DNA from: Acidovorax sp. GBBC 1281
Lineage (GTDB): Bacteria > Pseudomonadota > Gammaproteobacteria > Burkholderiales > Burkholderiaceae_C
Assembly: GCF_028473645.1 (NCBI RefSeq)
Contig: NZ_CP097269.1
Span: 5,107,501 to 5,171,500 of the forward strand
DNA: 64,000 nucleotides
Direction: 5' to 3'
This document shows positions 29,037-39,804 of this stretch, one piece after another; the first letter of the stretch is position 1, and each line of letters begins with the position of its first letter. A model generated the notes under the pieces. The model was not told the origin of the DNA. It ran no database searches and saw only the letters and a list, made by a program, of their open reading frames with translations. Position numbers and translations under genes: made by a program.

Positions 29037-32000
29037 ATGTTTGAACGTGTCATTCAGTTTTCCATCGCGCAGCGCTGGCTCGTGATGCTGGCCGTGCTCG
29101 GCATGGCAGCCCTGGGTCTCTACAGCTACCAGAAGCTGCCCATCGATGCCGTGCCGGACATCACCAACGTCCAGGTGCAGATCAACACCGCGGCGCCCGG
29201 CTACTCCCCCCTGGAAGTGGAGCAGCGCGTGAGCTTTCCCGTCGAGACCGTCATGGCGGGGCTGCCCGGGCTGCAGCAGACCCGCTCGCTGTCGCGCTAC
29301 GGGCTGTCGCAGGTGACCGTGATCTTCCAGGACGGCACCGACATCTACTTCGCGCGGCAACTCGTGAACGAGCGCATCCAGTCGGCCCGCGGCCAGATGC
29401 CGGAGGGCGTTCACCCGGTCATCGGCCCCATATCGACAGGCCTGGGGGAAATCTACCTTTGGACGGTGGAAGCCCAGGACGGGGCCCGCAAGCCGGACGG
29501 CCAACCCTACACCTCTACGGACCTGCGCGAGATCCAGGACTGGATCATCAAGCCGCAACTGCGCAACGTACCTGGCGTGACCGAGATCAATTCGATCGGT
29601 GGGTATGCCAAGGAGTACCAGATCGCACCCAGCCCCGACAAGCTGCTGGCGCATGGCCTCACGATGGGGGATCTGGTCACCGCGCTCGAACGCAACAACG
29701 CGAACGTGGGAGCCGGGTACATCGAGCGCCGCGGAGAGCAATACCTGATTCGCGCTCCCGGGCAGGTGAAGTCGATGGACGACCTGCGCAACGTCATCCT
29801 CGGCAATGCGGGCGGCGTGCCGCTGCGCGTCAGGGATGTGGCCGAGGTCGGGCTGGGCCAGGAGCTGCGCACCGGCGCCGCCACCGACAACGGCCGAGAG
29901 GTCGTGCTGGGCACGGTGTTCATGCTCATCGGCGAGAACAGCCGCACGGTCTCCCAGGCCGTGGACCGCAAGATGAAGGAGATCAACCGGACCCTGCCCG
30001 CCGGCGTGCATGCGGTGACGGTGTACGACCGCACGGTGCTCGTGGACAAGGCCATCGCCACCGTGAAGAAGAACCTCTTCGAGGGCGCGGTGCTGGTGAT
30101 CGTGATCCTGTTCGTCTTCCTGGGGAACATCCGCGCGGCGTTGATCACGGCCATGGTCATCCCACTGTCGATGCTGTTCACCTTCACCGGCATGGTGAAC
30201 CAGAAGATCAGTGCCAACCTGATGAGCCTGGGTGCGCTGGATTTCGGCATCATCATCGACGGCGCGGTGGTAATCGTGGAGAACTGCGTGCGGCGCCTGG
30301 CCCACGCACAGCAGCACAAGGGCCGGCCGCTGACGCGGGCGGAGCGTTTTCACGAGGTGTTCGCGGCGTCGCAGGAAGCACGGCGGCCGCTGCTGTTCGG
30401 CCAGCTCATCATCATGATCGTGTACCTGCCGATCTTCGCGCTCACGGGGGTGGAGGGCAAGCTGTTCCATCCGATGGCGTTCACGGTGGTCATCGCGCTG
30501 GTCGGTGCGATGGTGCTGTCGGTCACCTTCATTCCTGCCGCCGTCGCGCTGTTCATCGGCAAGACGGTGGGCGAGAAGGAAAACCGGCTCATGGGCTGGG
30601 CCCGCCGCGCCTACGCGCCGCTGCTGGACCGCGCCATGGGCGCCAAGCCTGTGGTCATCGCACTGGCACTCGCGGCCGTGCTGCTGTCCGGCCTGCTGGC
30701 AACGCGCCTGGGCACCGAGTTCGCGCCCAGCCTGGGTGAAGGCGATTTCGCCATGCAGGCGTTGCGCATTCCCGGCACCAGCCTGTCGCAGTCGGTGGCG
30801 ATGCAGCAGCAACTGGAGAGCACGCTGAAGGCGAAGTTTCCCGAGATCGAGCGGGTTTTTGCCCGCACCGGAACGGCCGAGATCGCGTCGGACCCGATGC
30901 CGCCCAACATCTCGGATGCCTACATCATGCTCAAGCCGCAGGACACCTGGCCTGCGCCGGCCCGGTCGCGAGAGCAGCTCCTTGCGGCCATCCAGGCCGA
31001 GGTGGAGCAACTGCCGGGCAACAACTACGAGTTCTCACAGCCCATCCAGTTGCGGTTCAATGAACTCATCTCCGGCGTGCGCAGCGATGTGGCGGTGAAG
31101 ATCTTCGGTGACGACATGGCCGTGCTCGACCAGACCGCCCAGAAGGTCGCAGAAGTGCTCAACCGCATCGATGGCGCCACTGAGGTCAAGGTGGAGCAGA
31201 CGAGCGGCCTGCCGGTGCTGACGGTGAACATCGACCGCGCCAAGACCGCCCGCTACGGACTGAATGTGGGCGATGTCCAGGAGGCCGTGTCGATTGCCGT
31301 GGGCGGGCGCGAGGCCGGCACCCTTTTCGAAGGCGACCGGCGCTTCGGCATCCTCGTGCGGCTGCCCGAGCACATCCGGACCGACCTGGAGGCCATCCAG
31401 CGGCTGCCGGTCGCACTGCCTCGCAGCGGCGACGCCGCAGACGCCCGCGCCCGCTTCATCCCGCTGAGCGAAGTGGCCACGCTGCAGTTGGCACCAGGCC
31501 CCAACCAGGTCAGCCGGGAGGACGGAAAACGCCGAATCGTCGTGAGTGCCAACGTGCGGGGCCGGGACCTGGGCTCCTTCGTGGCAGAAGCGGAACAGGC
31601 CATGCAGGCGGTCCAGATCCCGGCGGGCTACTGGACAGCGTGGGGCGGCCAGTATGAAAACCTGCAGTCGGCCACCCAGCGCCTGCAGGTGGTCGTGCCG
31701 GTCGCGCTGCTGCTGGTCTTCACGCTGCTGTTCGCCATGTTCGGCAATGTGAAGGACGGGCTGGTCGTTTTCACCGGCATCCCGTTCGCCCTCACCGGCG
31801 GCATCGTGGCACTGTGGCTGCGCGACATCCCGATCTCGATCTCGGCCGCGGTCGGATTCATCGCGCTGTCGGGCGTCGCCGTGCTGAACGGGCTGGTGAT
31901 GATCTCCTTCATCCGCGGCCTGCGCGAGGGCGGCATGCTGCTGGACACTGCCATCCGTGAGGGGGCGCTCACCCGATTGCGGCCCGTGCTCATGACGGCG

Positions 32001-32210
32001 CTGGCGGCCTCGCTGGGCTTCGTTCCCATGGCCATTGCCACCGGCACCGGAGCAGAGGTGCAGCGGCCGCTGGCCACAGTGGTCATCGGCGGCATTCTGT
32101 CCTCGACCGCGCTCACGCTGCTGGTGCTGCCGCTGCTGTACCGGATCGTGCACCGGCGCAGCGAAGAAGAGGTTGCCCAAGCCGCCGCCCACTTGCCGTC
32201 TACGGCCTGA
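29037..32210 (+). CDS. czcA: HME-RND metal efflux pump, CzcA-like
   Basis: A 1057-residue inner-membrane proton antiporter. The N-terminal helix and PIDAVPDITNVQVQINTAAPGYSPLEVEQRVSFPVE are typical. The fourth membrane helix carries LDFGIIIDGAVVIVEN with Asp402, Asp408 and Glu415, the same positions as the proton-relay residues described for Cupriavidus CzcA. That helix pattern points to divalent cations (Zn, Co, Cd) rather than Cu/Ag. Twelve hydrophobic segments and two periplasmic loops of normal size are present. It is last in the czcCBA operon and convergent with the pectate lyase gene. Confidence 0.95.
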   Translation: MFERVIQFSIAQRWLVMLAVLGMAALGLYSYQKLPIDAVPDITNVQVQINTAAPGYSPLEVEQRVSFPVETVMAGLPGLQQTRSLSRYGLSQVTVIFQDGTDIYFARQLVNERIQSARGQMPEGVHPVIGPISTGLGEIYLWTVEAQDGARKPDGQPYTSTDLREIQDWIIKPQLRNVPGVTEINSIGGYAKEYQIAPSPDKLLAHGLTMGDLVTALERNNANVGAGYIERRGEQYLIRAPGQVKSMDDLRNVILGNAGGVPLRVRDVAEVGLGQELRTGAATDNGREVVLGTVFMLIGENSRTVSQAVDRKMKEINRTLPAGVHAVTVYDRTVLVDKAIATVKKNLFEGAVLVIVILFVFLGNIRAALITAMVIPLSMLFTFTGMVNQKISANLMSLGALDFGIIIDGAVVIVENCVRRLAHAQQHKGRPLTRAERFHEVFAASQEARRPLLFGQLIIMIVYLPIFALTGVEGKLFHPMAFTVVIALVGAMVLSVTFIPAAVALFIGKTVGEKENRLMGWARRAYAPLLDRAMGAKPVVIALALAAVLLSGLLATRLGTEFAPSLGEGDFAMQALRIPGTSLSQSVAMQQQLESTLKAKFPEIERVFARTGTAEIASDPMPPNISDAYIMLKPQDTWPAPARSREQLLAAIQAEVEQLPGNNYEFSQPIQLRFNELISGVRSDVAVKIFGDDMAVLDQTAQKVAEVLNRIDGATEVKVEQTSGLPVLTVNIDRAKTARYGLNVGDVQEAVSIAVGGREAGTLFEGDRRFGILVRLPEHIRTDLEAIQRLPVALPRSGDAADARARFIPLSEVATLQLAPGPNQVSREDGKRRIVVSANVRGRDLGSFVAEAEQAMQAVQIPAGYWTAWGGQYENLQSATQRLQVVVPVALLLVFTLLFAMFGNVKDGLVVFTGIPFALTGGIVALWLRDIPISISAAVGFIALSGVAVLNGLVMISFIRGLREGGMLLDTAIREGALTRLRPVLMTALAASLGFVPMAIATGTGAEVQRPLATVVIGGILSSTALTLLVLPLLYRIVHRRSEEEVAQAAAHLPSTA

Positions 32211-32222
32211 GCACGCCTGCCT

Positions 32223-32242
32223 GCCGGCCTCTGCGGGCCGGC
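32223..32242. terminator. GC-rich stem-loop between convergent czcA and pectate lyase genes
   Basis: GCCGGCC (32223-32229) and GGCCGGC (32236-32242) form a perfect seven-base stem with a six-base loop. There is no T run on either strand, so termination would be weak or need Rho. Confidence 0.4.
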
Positions 32243-32251
32243 GGGCCTCGC

Positions 32252-33403
32252 TCAGTTCACCGTCAGCTTGCCGGGGCCTGCGTTGGACAGCACTTTCGCC
32301 TTGACGCTCGAGGCGGCGTCCAGGGTGTAGCCGCCCGCATAAGGAATCGTCCAGCCCGCTGCAGCAAAGCCGCATTGGGCTGCGAGACCGAGCGCAACGC
32401 CGTTGAGCAGCGACCCGGTATCGCGGATGGCACCCGTCCTGGAAGCCCCACCAGGGTTCTTCACCACATCGGCGCAGGTGGCCGCGCCGGGCACTTCGAA
32501 CACGTTGTTCTCCGAGAGAATCTGCGCCTTGTAGCCCACGCCCAGGCTGTAGTTGTGCTTGTAGGGCGCGTCCGATTTGCTGCCGGTGTAGTAGTTGTTG
32601 TACACGTGGACCCTGCCGTAACGCACGCGGGGCGCGCGCTCCACGACCTGGCTGTAGAGGTTGTGGTGGAAGGTCACCGTGAGATGGCCCTCCTCGTCGG
32701 TGCTGCTGTCCGAGGCGCCCACCAGGTGGGTTTTGTCGTGCCGGTCGAACACGTTGTTGGACACCGTCACGTAGTCGCTCGCGTGGATCACGTCCAGCGC
32801 ACCGTCGTGGCATTGCTGGGGCTGGCCCTTTTCGATGGGTGCCTGATCGTCGGTGACGGGCGCGTCGGTGAACCGGTTGTGGTCCACCCAGATGCGTTGC
32901 GAACTGTAGATCGTGACCGCATCGAAGTCGGAGTTCCACCGCCCCTCGCTGCTGCTCCAGACCGGCGACAAATCGCAGGGAGCGACGATGGTCAGATTGC
33001 GCAGGATGACGTTGGAAACCCGCTTCATCAGGATCGAGGCGTTGACGATCCGGGCATCGCTTCCGGCCCCGATCAACGTGGTGTTGCTCGGAATCGTGAT
33101 GAGGTTGCGCGCAGCCTGATCGGCCCGGCTGGTGAAAGGCCCTCCGTTGTCCGCGGCGGCCATGTCGATGGTGCCGTACACCACGATGATTTTCGGTTGG
33201 GCTCCGCCCGCGCTGAGCGCGGCATTCAACTGGGATGGCGAACTGACCTTGCTCAGGTACTTCGCCGTGGCGCCCGCGCCGCCCGTGGTGCCGCCGCCCT
33301 GGCTGGCCCAGCCGTCGGGCGGTGCCGTGTCGGTGGTGTTGTCGGCATGCGCCGCGCCGGAAAGCGCGGCGATCAAGAGTGCAGCGAGAGAGCGTTGAAT
33401 CAC
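32252..33403 (-). CDS. Secreted pectate lyase, family PL1
   Basis: A 383-residue enzyme from a GTG at 33403, preceded by AAAGGAC, giving the signal peptide MIQRSLAALLIAALSGAAHA. It has the PL1 parallel beta-helix hallmarks: RNLTIVAPCDLSP, IWVDHNRFTDAP (the vWiDH motif), ALDVIHASDYVTVSNNVFDRHDKTHLVG and HHNLYSQVVERAPRVRYGRVHVYNNYY with the catalytic-region Arg. It cleaves polygalacturonate by beta-elimination outside the cell, using Ca. Plant-associated Acidovorax species carry such enzymes. It stands alone between the metal and potassium loci. No PIP box was seen upstream. Confidence 0.93.
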   Translation of the reverse strand: MIQRSLAALLIAALSGAAHADNTTDTAPPDGWASQGGGTTGGAGATAKYLSKVSSPSQLNAALSAGGAQPKIIVVYGTIDMAAADNGGPFTSRADQAARNLITIPSNTTLIGAGSDARIVNASILMKRVSNVILRNLTIVAPCDLSPVWSSSEGRWNSDFDAVTIYSSQRIWVDHNRFTDAPVTDDQAPIEKGQPQQCHDGALDVIHASDYVTVSNNVFDRHDKTHLVGASDSSTDEEGHLTVTFHHNLYSQVVERAPRVRYGRVHVYNNYYTGSKSDAPYKHNYSLGVGYKAQILSENNVFEVPGAATCADVVKNPGGASRTGAIRDTGSLLNGVALGLAAQCGFAAAGWTIPYAGGYTLDAASSVKAKVLSNAGPGKLTVN

Positions 33404-33566
33404 GATGGAGTCCTTTGGATCGGAAGAACAGAGCGCCACGAACCCCGGCCCCTCTGGCGCGGGGACGGCCATTCACCCCGTGACTGTGGCAACGCGCAGC
33501 CCTGTCCTCGTCGCACCGACCCGAAGCACCTGCCGACCAAGCGAACTCGGCCCCTGGATGCGGGGC

Positions 33567-34277
33567 TCACACGGCGAGCCGATACCCCACGCCGGTCTCG
33601 GTCAGCAGATGGCGCGGCTGGGCCGGGTCCGCCTCCAATTTCTGGCGCAGGTGGCCCATGTAGATGCGCAGGTAGTGGTTCTGGTCCGAACGCATGGGAC
33701 CCCACACCTCGCGCAGCAGCTGCCGCTGCGTGATCACGCGGCCCGCATTGGCCACCAGCACGGACAGCATGCGGTACTCGGTGGGCGTGAGGTGCACCTC
33801 GGCATGGCCGCGCCGCACCACCCGAGCGTTCCGGTCCACCTCGATGTCGCCGAAGCGGAACACGGGCTCCTCGGCCACCGGGGTGAGCCCGTTGCCGCTG
33901 GCGGCGCGCGGGCGGCGCAGGTTGGCGCGCACACGCGCCAGCAGCTCGCCGGTGCCGAACGGCTTGGTGAGGTAGTCGTCGGCGCCCGCATCCAGGGCTG
34001 CGATCTTGTCGGCCTCGTCGGTGCGGGCCGACAGCACGATGATGGGCACCGCCGACCAGCTGCGCACGTCGCGGATCAGCCCCACGCCATCGCCATCGGG
34101 CAGCCCCAGATCGAGCACCAGCAGGTCCGGCTGCCGCGTGCCGGCGGCCGACAGCCCCTCGCGCAGCGTGGCCGCCTCATGCACCTGCCAACCCTCGGCT
34201 TCGAGCGCACTGCGCACGAAGCGGCGGATCTGCGGCTCGTCCTCGATCACGATCACCGTTCGCAAGGCCAGGGTCAT
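33567..34277 (-). CDS. kdpE: Response regulator KdpE
   Basis: A 236-residue OmpR-family regulator from the ATG at 34277. Receiver: IEDEPQIRRFVRSALEAEGW, phospho-acceptor Asp56 in LLVLDLGLPDGDG, Lys in LTKPFGTGELLARV. DNA-binding domain: HLTPTEYRMLSVLVANAGRVITQRQLLREVWGP and LRIYMGHLRQKLEADPAQPRHLLTETGVGYRL, close to E. coli KdpE. It overlaps kdpD by four bases and activates kdp expression at low potassium or high osmolarity. A longer open frame through the kdpD region is not coding. Confidence 0.95.
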   Translation of the reverse strand: MTLALRTVIVIEDEPQIRRFVRSALEAEGWQVHEAATLREGLSAAGTRQPDLLVLDLGLPDGDGVGLIRDVRSWSAVPIIVLSARTDEADKIAALDAGADDYLTKPFGTGELLARVRANLRRPRAASGNGLTPVAEEPVFRFGDIEVDRNARVVRRGHAEVHLTPTEYRMLSVLVANAGRVITQRQLLREVWGPMRSDQNHYLRIYMGHLRQKLEADPAQPRHLLTETGVGYRLAV

Positions 34278-37036
34278 GGCATTTCCGGCGCACCGGGCTC
34301 CAAGGGGTCGTCCAGGGGAAGCGGGGGCTCGTCGCGCCGCGGCAGGGTCACGGCGAACTCCGCCCCGCCGCGCTCGGCGCTGGCGGCGGAGATGTCGCCG
34401 CCGTGCGCCTGCACCACCGCCTTGCAGATGGCCAGCCCCAGGCCCACGCCGGGCGTGGCCGACTCCGACTGGCCACGCGTGAATTTCTCGAACAGCGTGT
34501 GCTCCTGCCCTCGCAGCGCCACCGGCAGGCCCGGCCCATGGTCGCGCACGGCCAGCCGCAGCGTGGTGGGCGTGGTGCTGGCGGACACCTCGATGGGCGG
34601 CGCGCCGTATTTGGCGGCGTTTTCCAGCAGGTTGACCAGCACCCGCTCGATGAGCACGGCATCGAATTCCACCAGCGGAAGGTCCGCCGGCAGGTGCGTG
34701 ACCACCGGCAAGCGCCCCAGCGCAGGGCGTGCCGCCCGGATCGCGGTGCCCACCACCTCCTCGACCGACTGCCAGTCGCGCCGCAGGTTCACGCTGCCGC
34801 CGGCAATGCCGCTCTCCAGCCGTGCCATGTCGAGCAGGTTGCTCACCAGCGCGTGCAGCTGATGGGCCTGCGCCACGATGGCGCGGCCGGCCTCGGCCTG
34901 GCCTTCGGCCGACTGCGCGGGCAGCGATTCCGCCAGCGCGATCAGCGCGGTGAGCGGGGTGCGCACATCGTGCGAAATGGCGCCCAGCAGGGCATTGCGC
35001 AGGCGCTCCGATTCCATGTCCACCACCGCGCGCTGCGCCACGTCCACATAGTGCACCCGCTCCAGGGCGATGGCGATCTGCCGGGCCAGCGTATCGAGCT
35101 GCTGCGCCTGCTCGGGGATCAGCAGCCAGCGCGGCTGCACGGGCTCCAGCGCCAGCACGCCCCGCACGCGCATGGGTGCCTTGAGCGGCACGTAGCGCCA
35201 GGTCTGTGCGGCCAGCGTGGCCGTGGCCAAGCCGGCGCTCTGGCCCTGGCGCAGCGTCCAGTCGGCCACGTTCGCGTCGAATCCGGGTGGCAGCCCCTCG
35301 GGCATGGTCAGACGGTCGCTCTCGTCCAGCGCGAGCACCGCCGCGCGCCCGCCGAAATGCTTTTGCACCGCGGCAGCACCGATGGCGGTGATCTGCTCCA
35401 CCTGCAGCGCTGCGGACAGTTCGCGCGTGAGGTCGAACAACGACTGCGCGCGCCGCTCGCGGCTCGCCGACACGCCCGCAGCAAAGCGCAGCCCCGCGGT
35501 GAGCTGCCCCACCAGCAGCCCCACCATGAGCATGACCCCGAAGGTGACGAGGTACTGCACGTCGCTCACGGCGAACGACATGCGCGGCGAGACGAAGAAG
35601 AAATCGAACGCCAGCACGTTGACCAGCGCCGCGAGGGCCGCCGGCGCCCGGCCGAACCGCATGGCCACGCCCACCACCCCGAGCAGGTACAGCATGACGA
35701 TGTTGGCCAGCTCGAACACCCCGGACAGCAGGTGGGTGAGCAAGGTGACGGCCACGCTCACGGCCAGTGACCACACGAAGCCCGGCCAGCGGGCCGGCTG
35801 GCGCTCCTCGCTGTCGAGCGCTTCGGTGCCGGCCCGCCCCCAGTCCGCCTGCGCGAGTCGCCGCGAACTGCCGGCGCGCCCGGCCTCCACGATGTCGAGG
35901 GCCGGGGCCGAAGCGGCCAGGACCTGCGCCACGGGCCGTGCGGGCCACCAGCGCCGCCAGCCGGCGGCCTGGGCCGGGCGACCGACCACGAGCGTGGCGC
36001 AGTTGAGCCGGTGCGCATGCTCCGCCAGCACCGGAGCGACCTCGCCACCGGTCAGCACCGCGGTTTCCGCGCCCAGGCCCTCCGCCAGCTGGAGCACGGC
36101 CAGCACGCGGTCCCGGCGCCGGGCATCGAGCCGCTGCAGCCGCGGCGTTTCCACATAGGCGGCGTGCCAGCGCACATTGAGCTGGCCGGCCAGCCGCGCC
36201 GCGGTGCGCACCGTCTGGGCCGCATCCTCGCCGGGCCCCACGCAGGCCAGCAAGGCGCCGGAGGTGTTCCAGGCCGGTGGCACGCGGTCGCCGCCCGCGC
36301 CGGACTGCTCCACGCGCCAGCCGCGCACGTCGTCCTCGACATGCTCGGCCGTGCGCCGCAGCGCGATCTCGCGCAGCGCGATCAGGTTGCCCTTGCGAAA
36401 GAAGTTCTGCGCCGCCCGCTCGGCCTGCTGCGGCAGGTAGACCTTGCCGGCGGCCAAGCGCGCGGCCAGTTCGTCCGGTGTGGCATCGACCAGCACCACC
36501 TCGTCGGCTTCGTCCAGCACCGTATCGGGCACGGTTTCGTGCACGCGCACGCCGGTGATGGCGCCTACGGTGCCGTTCAGGCTTTCCAGGTGCTGGACGT
36601 TGAGCGCGGTCCACACCTCGATTCCGGCGGCGAGCAGCTCCTGCACGTCCTGCCACCGCTTGGCATGCCGGGACCCGGGCGCATTGGAGTGCGCCAGTTC
36701 GTCCACGAGCAGCACGGCCGGCTGGCGCGCCAGCGCACCGTCGAGGTCGAACTCGGTGCGCTGGCGGCCCCGGTGGTCCAGGCTGCGCAGCGGCAGCACG
36801 GGCAGGCCCTCGACCAGCGCGGCGGTCTCGCTGCGGCCATGGGTCTCGACCACCCCGATGAGCACGTCGCGCCCCGCCTTGCGCTCGCGCTGCGCCGCGC
36901 TCAGCATCGACCAGGTCTTGCCCACGCCCGCGTTGGCACCGAAGTAGATGCGCAGCTTGCCGCGCTGGGTGCGCTCTTCCTCCGCGCGCATCTGAGCGAT
37001 GAGCGCATCGGGGTCCGGGCGGGCGATGTCAGGCAT
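34274..37036 (-). CDS. kdpD: Sensor kinase KdpD
   Basis: A 920-residue sensor. The N-terminal KdpD domain has a Walker A motif FGANAGVGKT (about 32-41) and VLLVDELAHSNAPGSRHAKRWQDV; a universal-stress-protein-like part follows (about 230-370); four membrane helices (about 425-520), a GAF-like segment, then HisKA with GAISHDVRTPLTALIALAES (phospho-acceptor His689), an N box NLLENAAKY and G box GVGLGLAICKAVVQAHGG. It responds to K+ limitation and signals to KdpE. It lies downstream of kdpC, 68 bases apart, in the same direction as the pump genes. Confidence 0.96.
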   Translation of the reverse strand: MPDIARPDPDALIAQMRAEEERTQRGKLRIYFGANAGVGKTWSMLSAAQRERKAGRDVLIGVVETHGRSETAALVEGLPVLPLRSLDHRGRQRTEFDLDGALARQPAVLLVDELAHSNAPGSRHAKRWQDVQELLAAGIEVWTALNVQHLESLNGTVGAITGVRVHETVPDTVLDEADEVVLVDATPDELAARLAAGKVYLPQQAERAAQNFFRKGNLIALREIALRRTAEHVEDDVRGWRVEQSGAGGDRVPPAWNTSGALLACVGPGEDAAQTVRTAARLAGQLNVRWHAAYVETPRLQRLDARRRDRVLAVLQLAEGLGAETAVLTGGEVAPVLAEHAHRLNCATLVVGRPAQAAGWRRWWPARPVAQVLAASAPALDIVEAGRAGSSRRLAQADWGRAGTEALDSEERQPARWPGFVWSLAVSVAVTLLTHLLSGVFELANIVMLYLLGVVGVAMRFGRAPAALAALVNVLAFDFFFVSPRMSFAVSDVQYLVTFGVMLMVGLLVGQLTAGLRFAAGVSASRERRAQSLFDLTRELSAALQVEQITAIGAAAVQKHFGGRAAVLALDESDRLTMPEGLPPGFDANVADWTLRQGQSAGLATATLAAQTWRYVPLKAPMRVRGVLALEPVQPRWLLIPEQAQQLDTLARQIAIALERVHYVDVAQRAVVDMESERLRNALLGAISHDVRTPLTALIALAESLPAQSAEGQAEAGRAIVAQAHQLHALVSNLLDMARLESGIAGGSVNLRRDWQSVEEVVGTAIRAARPALGRLPVVTHLPADLPLVEFDAVLIERVLVNLLENAAKYGAPPIEVSASTTPTTLRLAVRDHGPGLPVALRGQEHTLFEKFTRGQSESATPGVGLGLAICKAVVQAHGGDISAASAERGGAEFAVTLPRRDEPPLPLDDPLEPGAPEMP

Positions 37037-37104
37037 GGGCGAAGCAACGTGTGGGCCCTATTGTGGCGGGCGTTGCGCCGGGATCGGCGCACGCGCCATG
37101 GGGC

Positions 37105-37677
37105 TCACCGCTCGGCATCGAGCGCGAGATTCAGGGCGAGCACGTTCACGCCCGGGTCACCGAGGAGCCCCAGGAACGGGGCATCGGTGTGCGCGTCGAT
37201 CAGGGCCTGCACGCGCTCCACCGGCCAGCCCCGCGCCTTGGCCACGCGACTGGCCTGGTAGCGCGCGGCGGCGGGGCTGATGTGCGGGTCGAGCCCGCTG
37301 GCGGAAGCCGTGACCAGGTCCACCGGCACGGGCGCGGCATTGCCGGGATCGGCCTCGCGTAGCGCCTGGACGCGCGCGGTGACGGCTTCCGTGAGGGCGG
37401 GGTTCAGCGGGCCCAGGTTGGAGCCGCCCGACGCGCTGGCGTTGTAGGGCATGGGCGCGGTGGCCGAGGGGCGGCCCCAGAAGTGCTTCGGGTCGGTGAA
37501 GTTCTGCCCGATCAGGGACGAGCCCACGGCCTGCCCGCCGCGCAGCACCAGGCTGCCCGCGGCCTGCTGCGGAAACGCGGCCTGCGCCACGCCCGTGACG
37601 ATGAGTGGATAGACAACGCCCGTGATCACGCTCAGCAGCACGAAAAGAGTCAGCGCGGGACGGAGGATTTTGGTCAT
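37105..37677 (-). CDS. kdpC: Potassium-transporting ATPase subunit KdpC
   Basis: A 190-residue subunit from the ATG at 37677 (AAGGAAG upstream). One N-terminal membrane helix ([28 protein letters not shown]) is followed by a periplasmic part with the family signature [36 protein letters not shown] and [21 protein letters not shown]. KdpC stabilises the KdpFABC complex. It lies between kdpB and kdpD. Confidence 0.96.
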   Translation of the reverse strand: MTKILRPALTLFVLLSVITGVVYPLIVTGVAQAAFPQQAAGSLVLRGGQAVGSSLIGQNFTDPKHFWGRPSATAPMPYNASASGGSNLGPLNPALTEAVTARVQALREADPGNAAPVPVDLVTASASGLDPHISPAAARYQASRVAKARGWPVERVQALIDAHTDAPFLGLLGDPGVNVLALNLALDAER

Positions 37678-37698
37678 GTCGATGCTTCCTTGCACAGT

Positions 37699-39795
37699 TC
37701 AAACGAGGCCCACGGCCACCAGCACCCAGTCGATGAGCTTGATGCCGATGAACGGCACCACCAGCCCGCCCAGGCCATAGATCGCCAGATTGCGGCGCAG
37801 CAGCGCGGCGGCGCCCACCGGGCGATAGCGCACGCCCTTGAGCGCCAGCGGGATCAGGAACACGATCACCAGCGCGTTGAACACCACCGCCGACAAAATG
37901 GCCGAGGAAGGGCTCGCCAGCCGCATCACGTTGAGCGCGGCCAGCTGCGGATAGGTGGACACGAAGATCGCCGGAATGATGGCGAAGTACTTGGCCACGT
38001 CGTTGGCGATGGAGAACGTGGTGAGCGAGCCGCGCGTCATCAGCAGGGCCTTGCCGGTCTCCACCACCTCCAGCAGCTTGGTGGGGTTGGAGTCCAGGTC
38101 CACCATGTTGCCGGCCTCCTTGGCGGCCTGCGTGCCGCTGCCCATGGCCACGGCCACGTCGGCCTGGGCCAGTGCCGGTGCATCGTTGGTGCCGTCGCCG
38201 GTCATGGCCACCAGGCGGCCCTCGGCTTGGTACTGGCGGATCAGCGCCAGCTTGTCCTCGGGCGTGGCCTCGGCCAGGAAGTCGTCCACCCCCGCCTCGG
38301 CGGCGATGGCCGCGGCGGTCAGCTTGTTGTCGCCCGTGATCATCACCGTCTTGATGCCCATGCGCCGCAGCTCGGCGAAGCGCTCCTTGATGCCGGTCTT
38401 GACGATGTCCTTGAGCTCGACGACGCCCAGCACCTGGGCGCCCTCGGCCACCGCCAGGGGCGTGCTGCCGCGCCGCGCCACGTCGTCGGCCGCGCGCACC
38501 ACCTCGGCCGGCACGCTGCCGCCCAGCGCCTGGATGTGGCGCACCATGGCCTGCACCGCGCCCTTGCGCAACGCCACCTCGGGCGCGCCGGCCGTGGCGG
38601 GCAGGTCCACGCCGCTCATGCGCGTCTGCGCCGTGAAGGGCACCAGGCGCACGCCGGGCGCCGCGGCCTCGTCGGGCACGCCGCTGCGGCGCGCCAGCTC
38701 GACGATGCTGCGGCCCTCGGGCGTCTCATCGGCCAGGGACGCGAGCATGGCGGCGCGCGCAAGGCGCTCCTTGGCCACGCCGGGCGCCGGCAGGAAAGCG
38801 CTCGCCTGCCGGTTGCCGTGCGTGATGGTGCCGGTCTTGTCCAGCAGCAGCACATCCACGTCGCCCGCGGCCTCCACCGCGCGTCCGGAGGTGGCGATCA
38901 CGTTGGCCTGCATCATGCGGCTCATGCCCGCCACGCCCACGGCCGACAGCAGGCCGCCGATGGTGGTGGGAATCAGGCACACGAGGAGCGCCACGAGCGC
39001 GGTGAGCGACACGACCGTGCCCGCTCCCGACGCACCCACGCTGAAGATCGAGAACGGCAGCAGTGTCACGGTGACCACGAGGAACACGATGGTGAGCGCC
39101 ACCAGCAGGATGGTGAGCGCCACCTCGTTGGGCGTCTTCTGGCGCTTGGCGGCCTCGACCATGCCGATCATGCGGTCCAGGAACGACTCGCCGGGGTTCA
39201 CCGTCACGCGCACCACCAGCCAGTCCGACAGCACCCGGGTGCCGCCCGTGACGGCCGAGAAGTCCCCGCCCGACTCGCGCACCACCGGCGCGGATTCGCC
39301 GGTGATGGCGCTTTCGTCCACCGAGGCCACGCCTTCGATGACCTCGCCGTCCAGCGGAATCACGTCGCCCGCATCCACCTGCACCACGTCGCCGCGGCGC
39401 AAGTTGGTGGTCTGCTCGGGCAGGAAGGTCGCGCCATGGCGCGGCTCGGCGAGCTTCTTGGCCCAGGTGTCCTTGCGCAGGCCGCGCAGCGATGCGGCCT
39501 GCGCCTTGCTACGCCCTTCCGCCAGCGCTTCGGCGAAGTTGGCGAACAGCACGGTGAACCACAGCCAAACGGCGATGGCCAGCACGAAGGCTGGGCGCAT
39601 GCCCGTGTCCTCGGGCACGGTGAGCGCATGCAGCCACAGCAGGGTAGTGAACAGGCTACCGATGAACACGATGAACATCACCGGATTGCGCCACTGCACG
39701 CGGGGATCGAGCTTGGCGAACGACTGCCACAGCGCGGGCTTGACCAGCGCCGCATCGAACAGCGACAGAGAAATGGATGTCTTGGGGGTAGTCAT
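37699..39795 (-). CDS. kdpB: Potassium-transporting P-type ATPase subunit KdpB
   Basis: A 698-residue P-type ATPase energising K+ uptake. The phosphorylation motif is [15 protein letters not shown] (Asp319), the actuator [14 protein letters not shown], the hinge [48 protein letters not shown]. Membrane segments flank these as expected. The length is typical. It follows kdpA and precedes kdpC in the operon. Confidence 0.97.
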   Translation of the reverse strand: MTTPKTSISLSLFDAALVKPALWQSFAKLDPRVQWRNPVMFIVFIGSLFTTLLWLHALTVPEDTGMRPAFVLAIAVWLWFTVLFANFAEALAEGRSKAQAASLRGLRKDTWAKKLAEPRHGATFLPEQTTNLRRGDVVQVDAGDVIPLDGEVIEGVASVDESAITGESAPVVRESGGDFSAVTGGTRVLSDWLVVRVTVNPGESFLDRMIGMVEAAKRQKTPNEVALTILLVALTIVFLVVTVTLLPFSIFSVGASGAGTVVSLTALVALLVCLIPTTIGGLLSAVGVAGMSRMMQANVIATSGRAVEAAGDVDVLLLDKTGTITHGNRQASAFLPAPGVAKERLARAAMLASLADETPEGRSIVELARRSGVPDEAAAPGVRLVPFTAQTRMSGVDLPATAGAPEVALRKGAVQAMVRHIQALGGSVPAEVVRAADDVARRGSTPLAVAEGAQVLGVVELKDIVKTGIKERFAELRRMGIKTVMITGDNKLTAAAIAAEAGVDDFLAEATPEDKLALIRQYQAEGRLVAMTGDGTNDAPALAQADVAVAMGSGTQAAKEAGNMVDLDSNPTKLLEVVETGKALLMTRGSLTTFSIANDVAKYFAIIPAIFVSTYPQLAALNVMRLASPSSAILSAVVFNALVIVFLIPLALKGVRYRPVGAAALLRRNLAIYGLGGLVVPFIGIKLIDWVLVAVGLV

Positions 39796-39804
39796 ATCAA
39801 GGCC

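Noticed and set aside
33567..36656. 1029-codon open frame running through the kdpD region into kdpE
   Set aside because: Only the last 236 codons are KdpE; the remainder is an off-frame shadow of kdpD.
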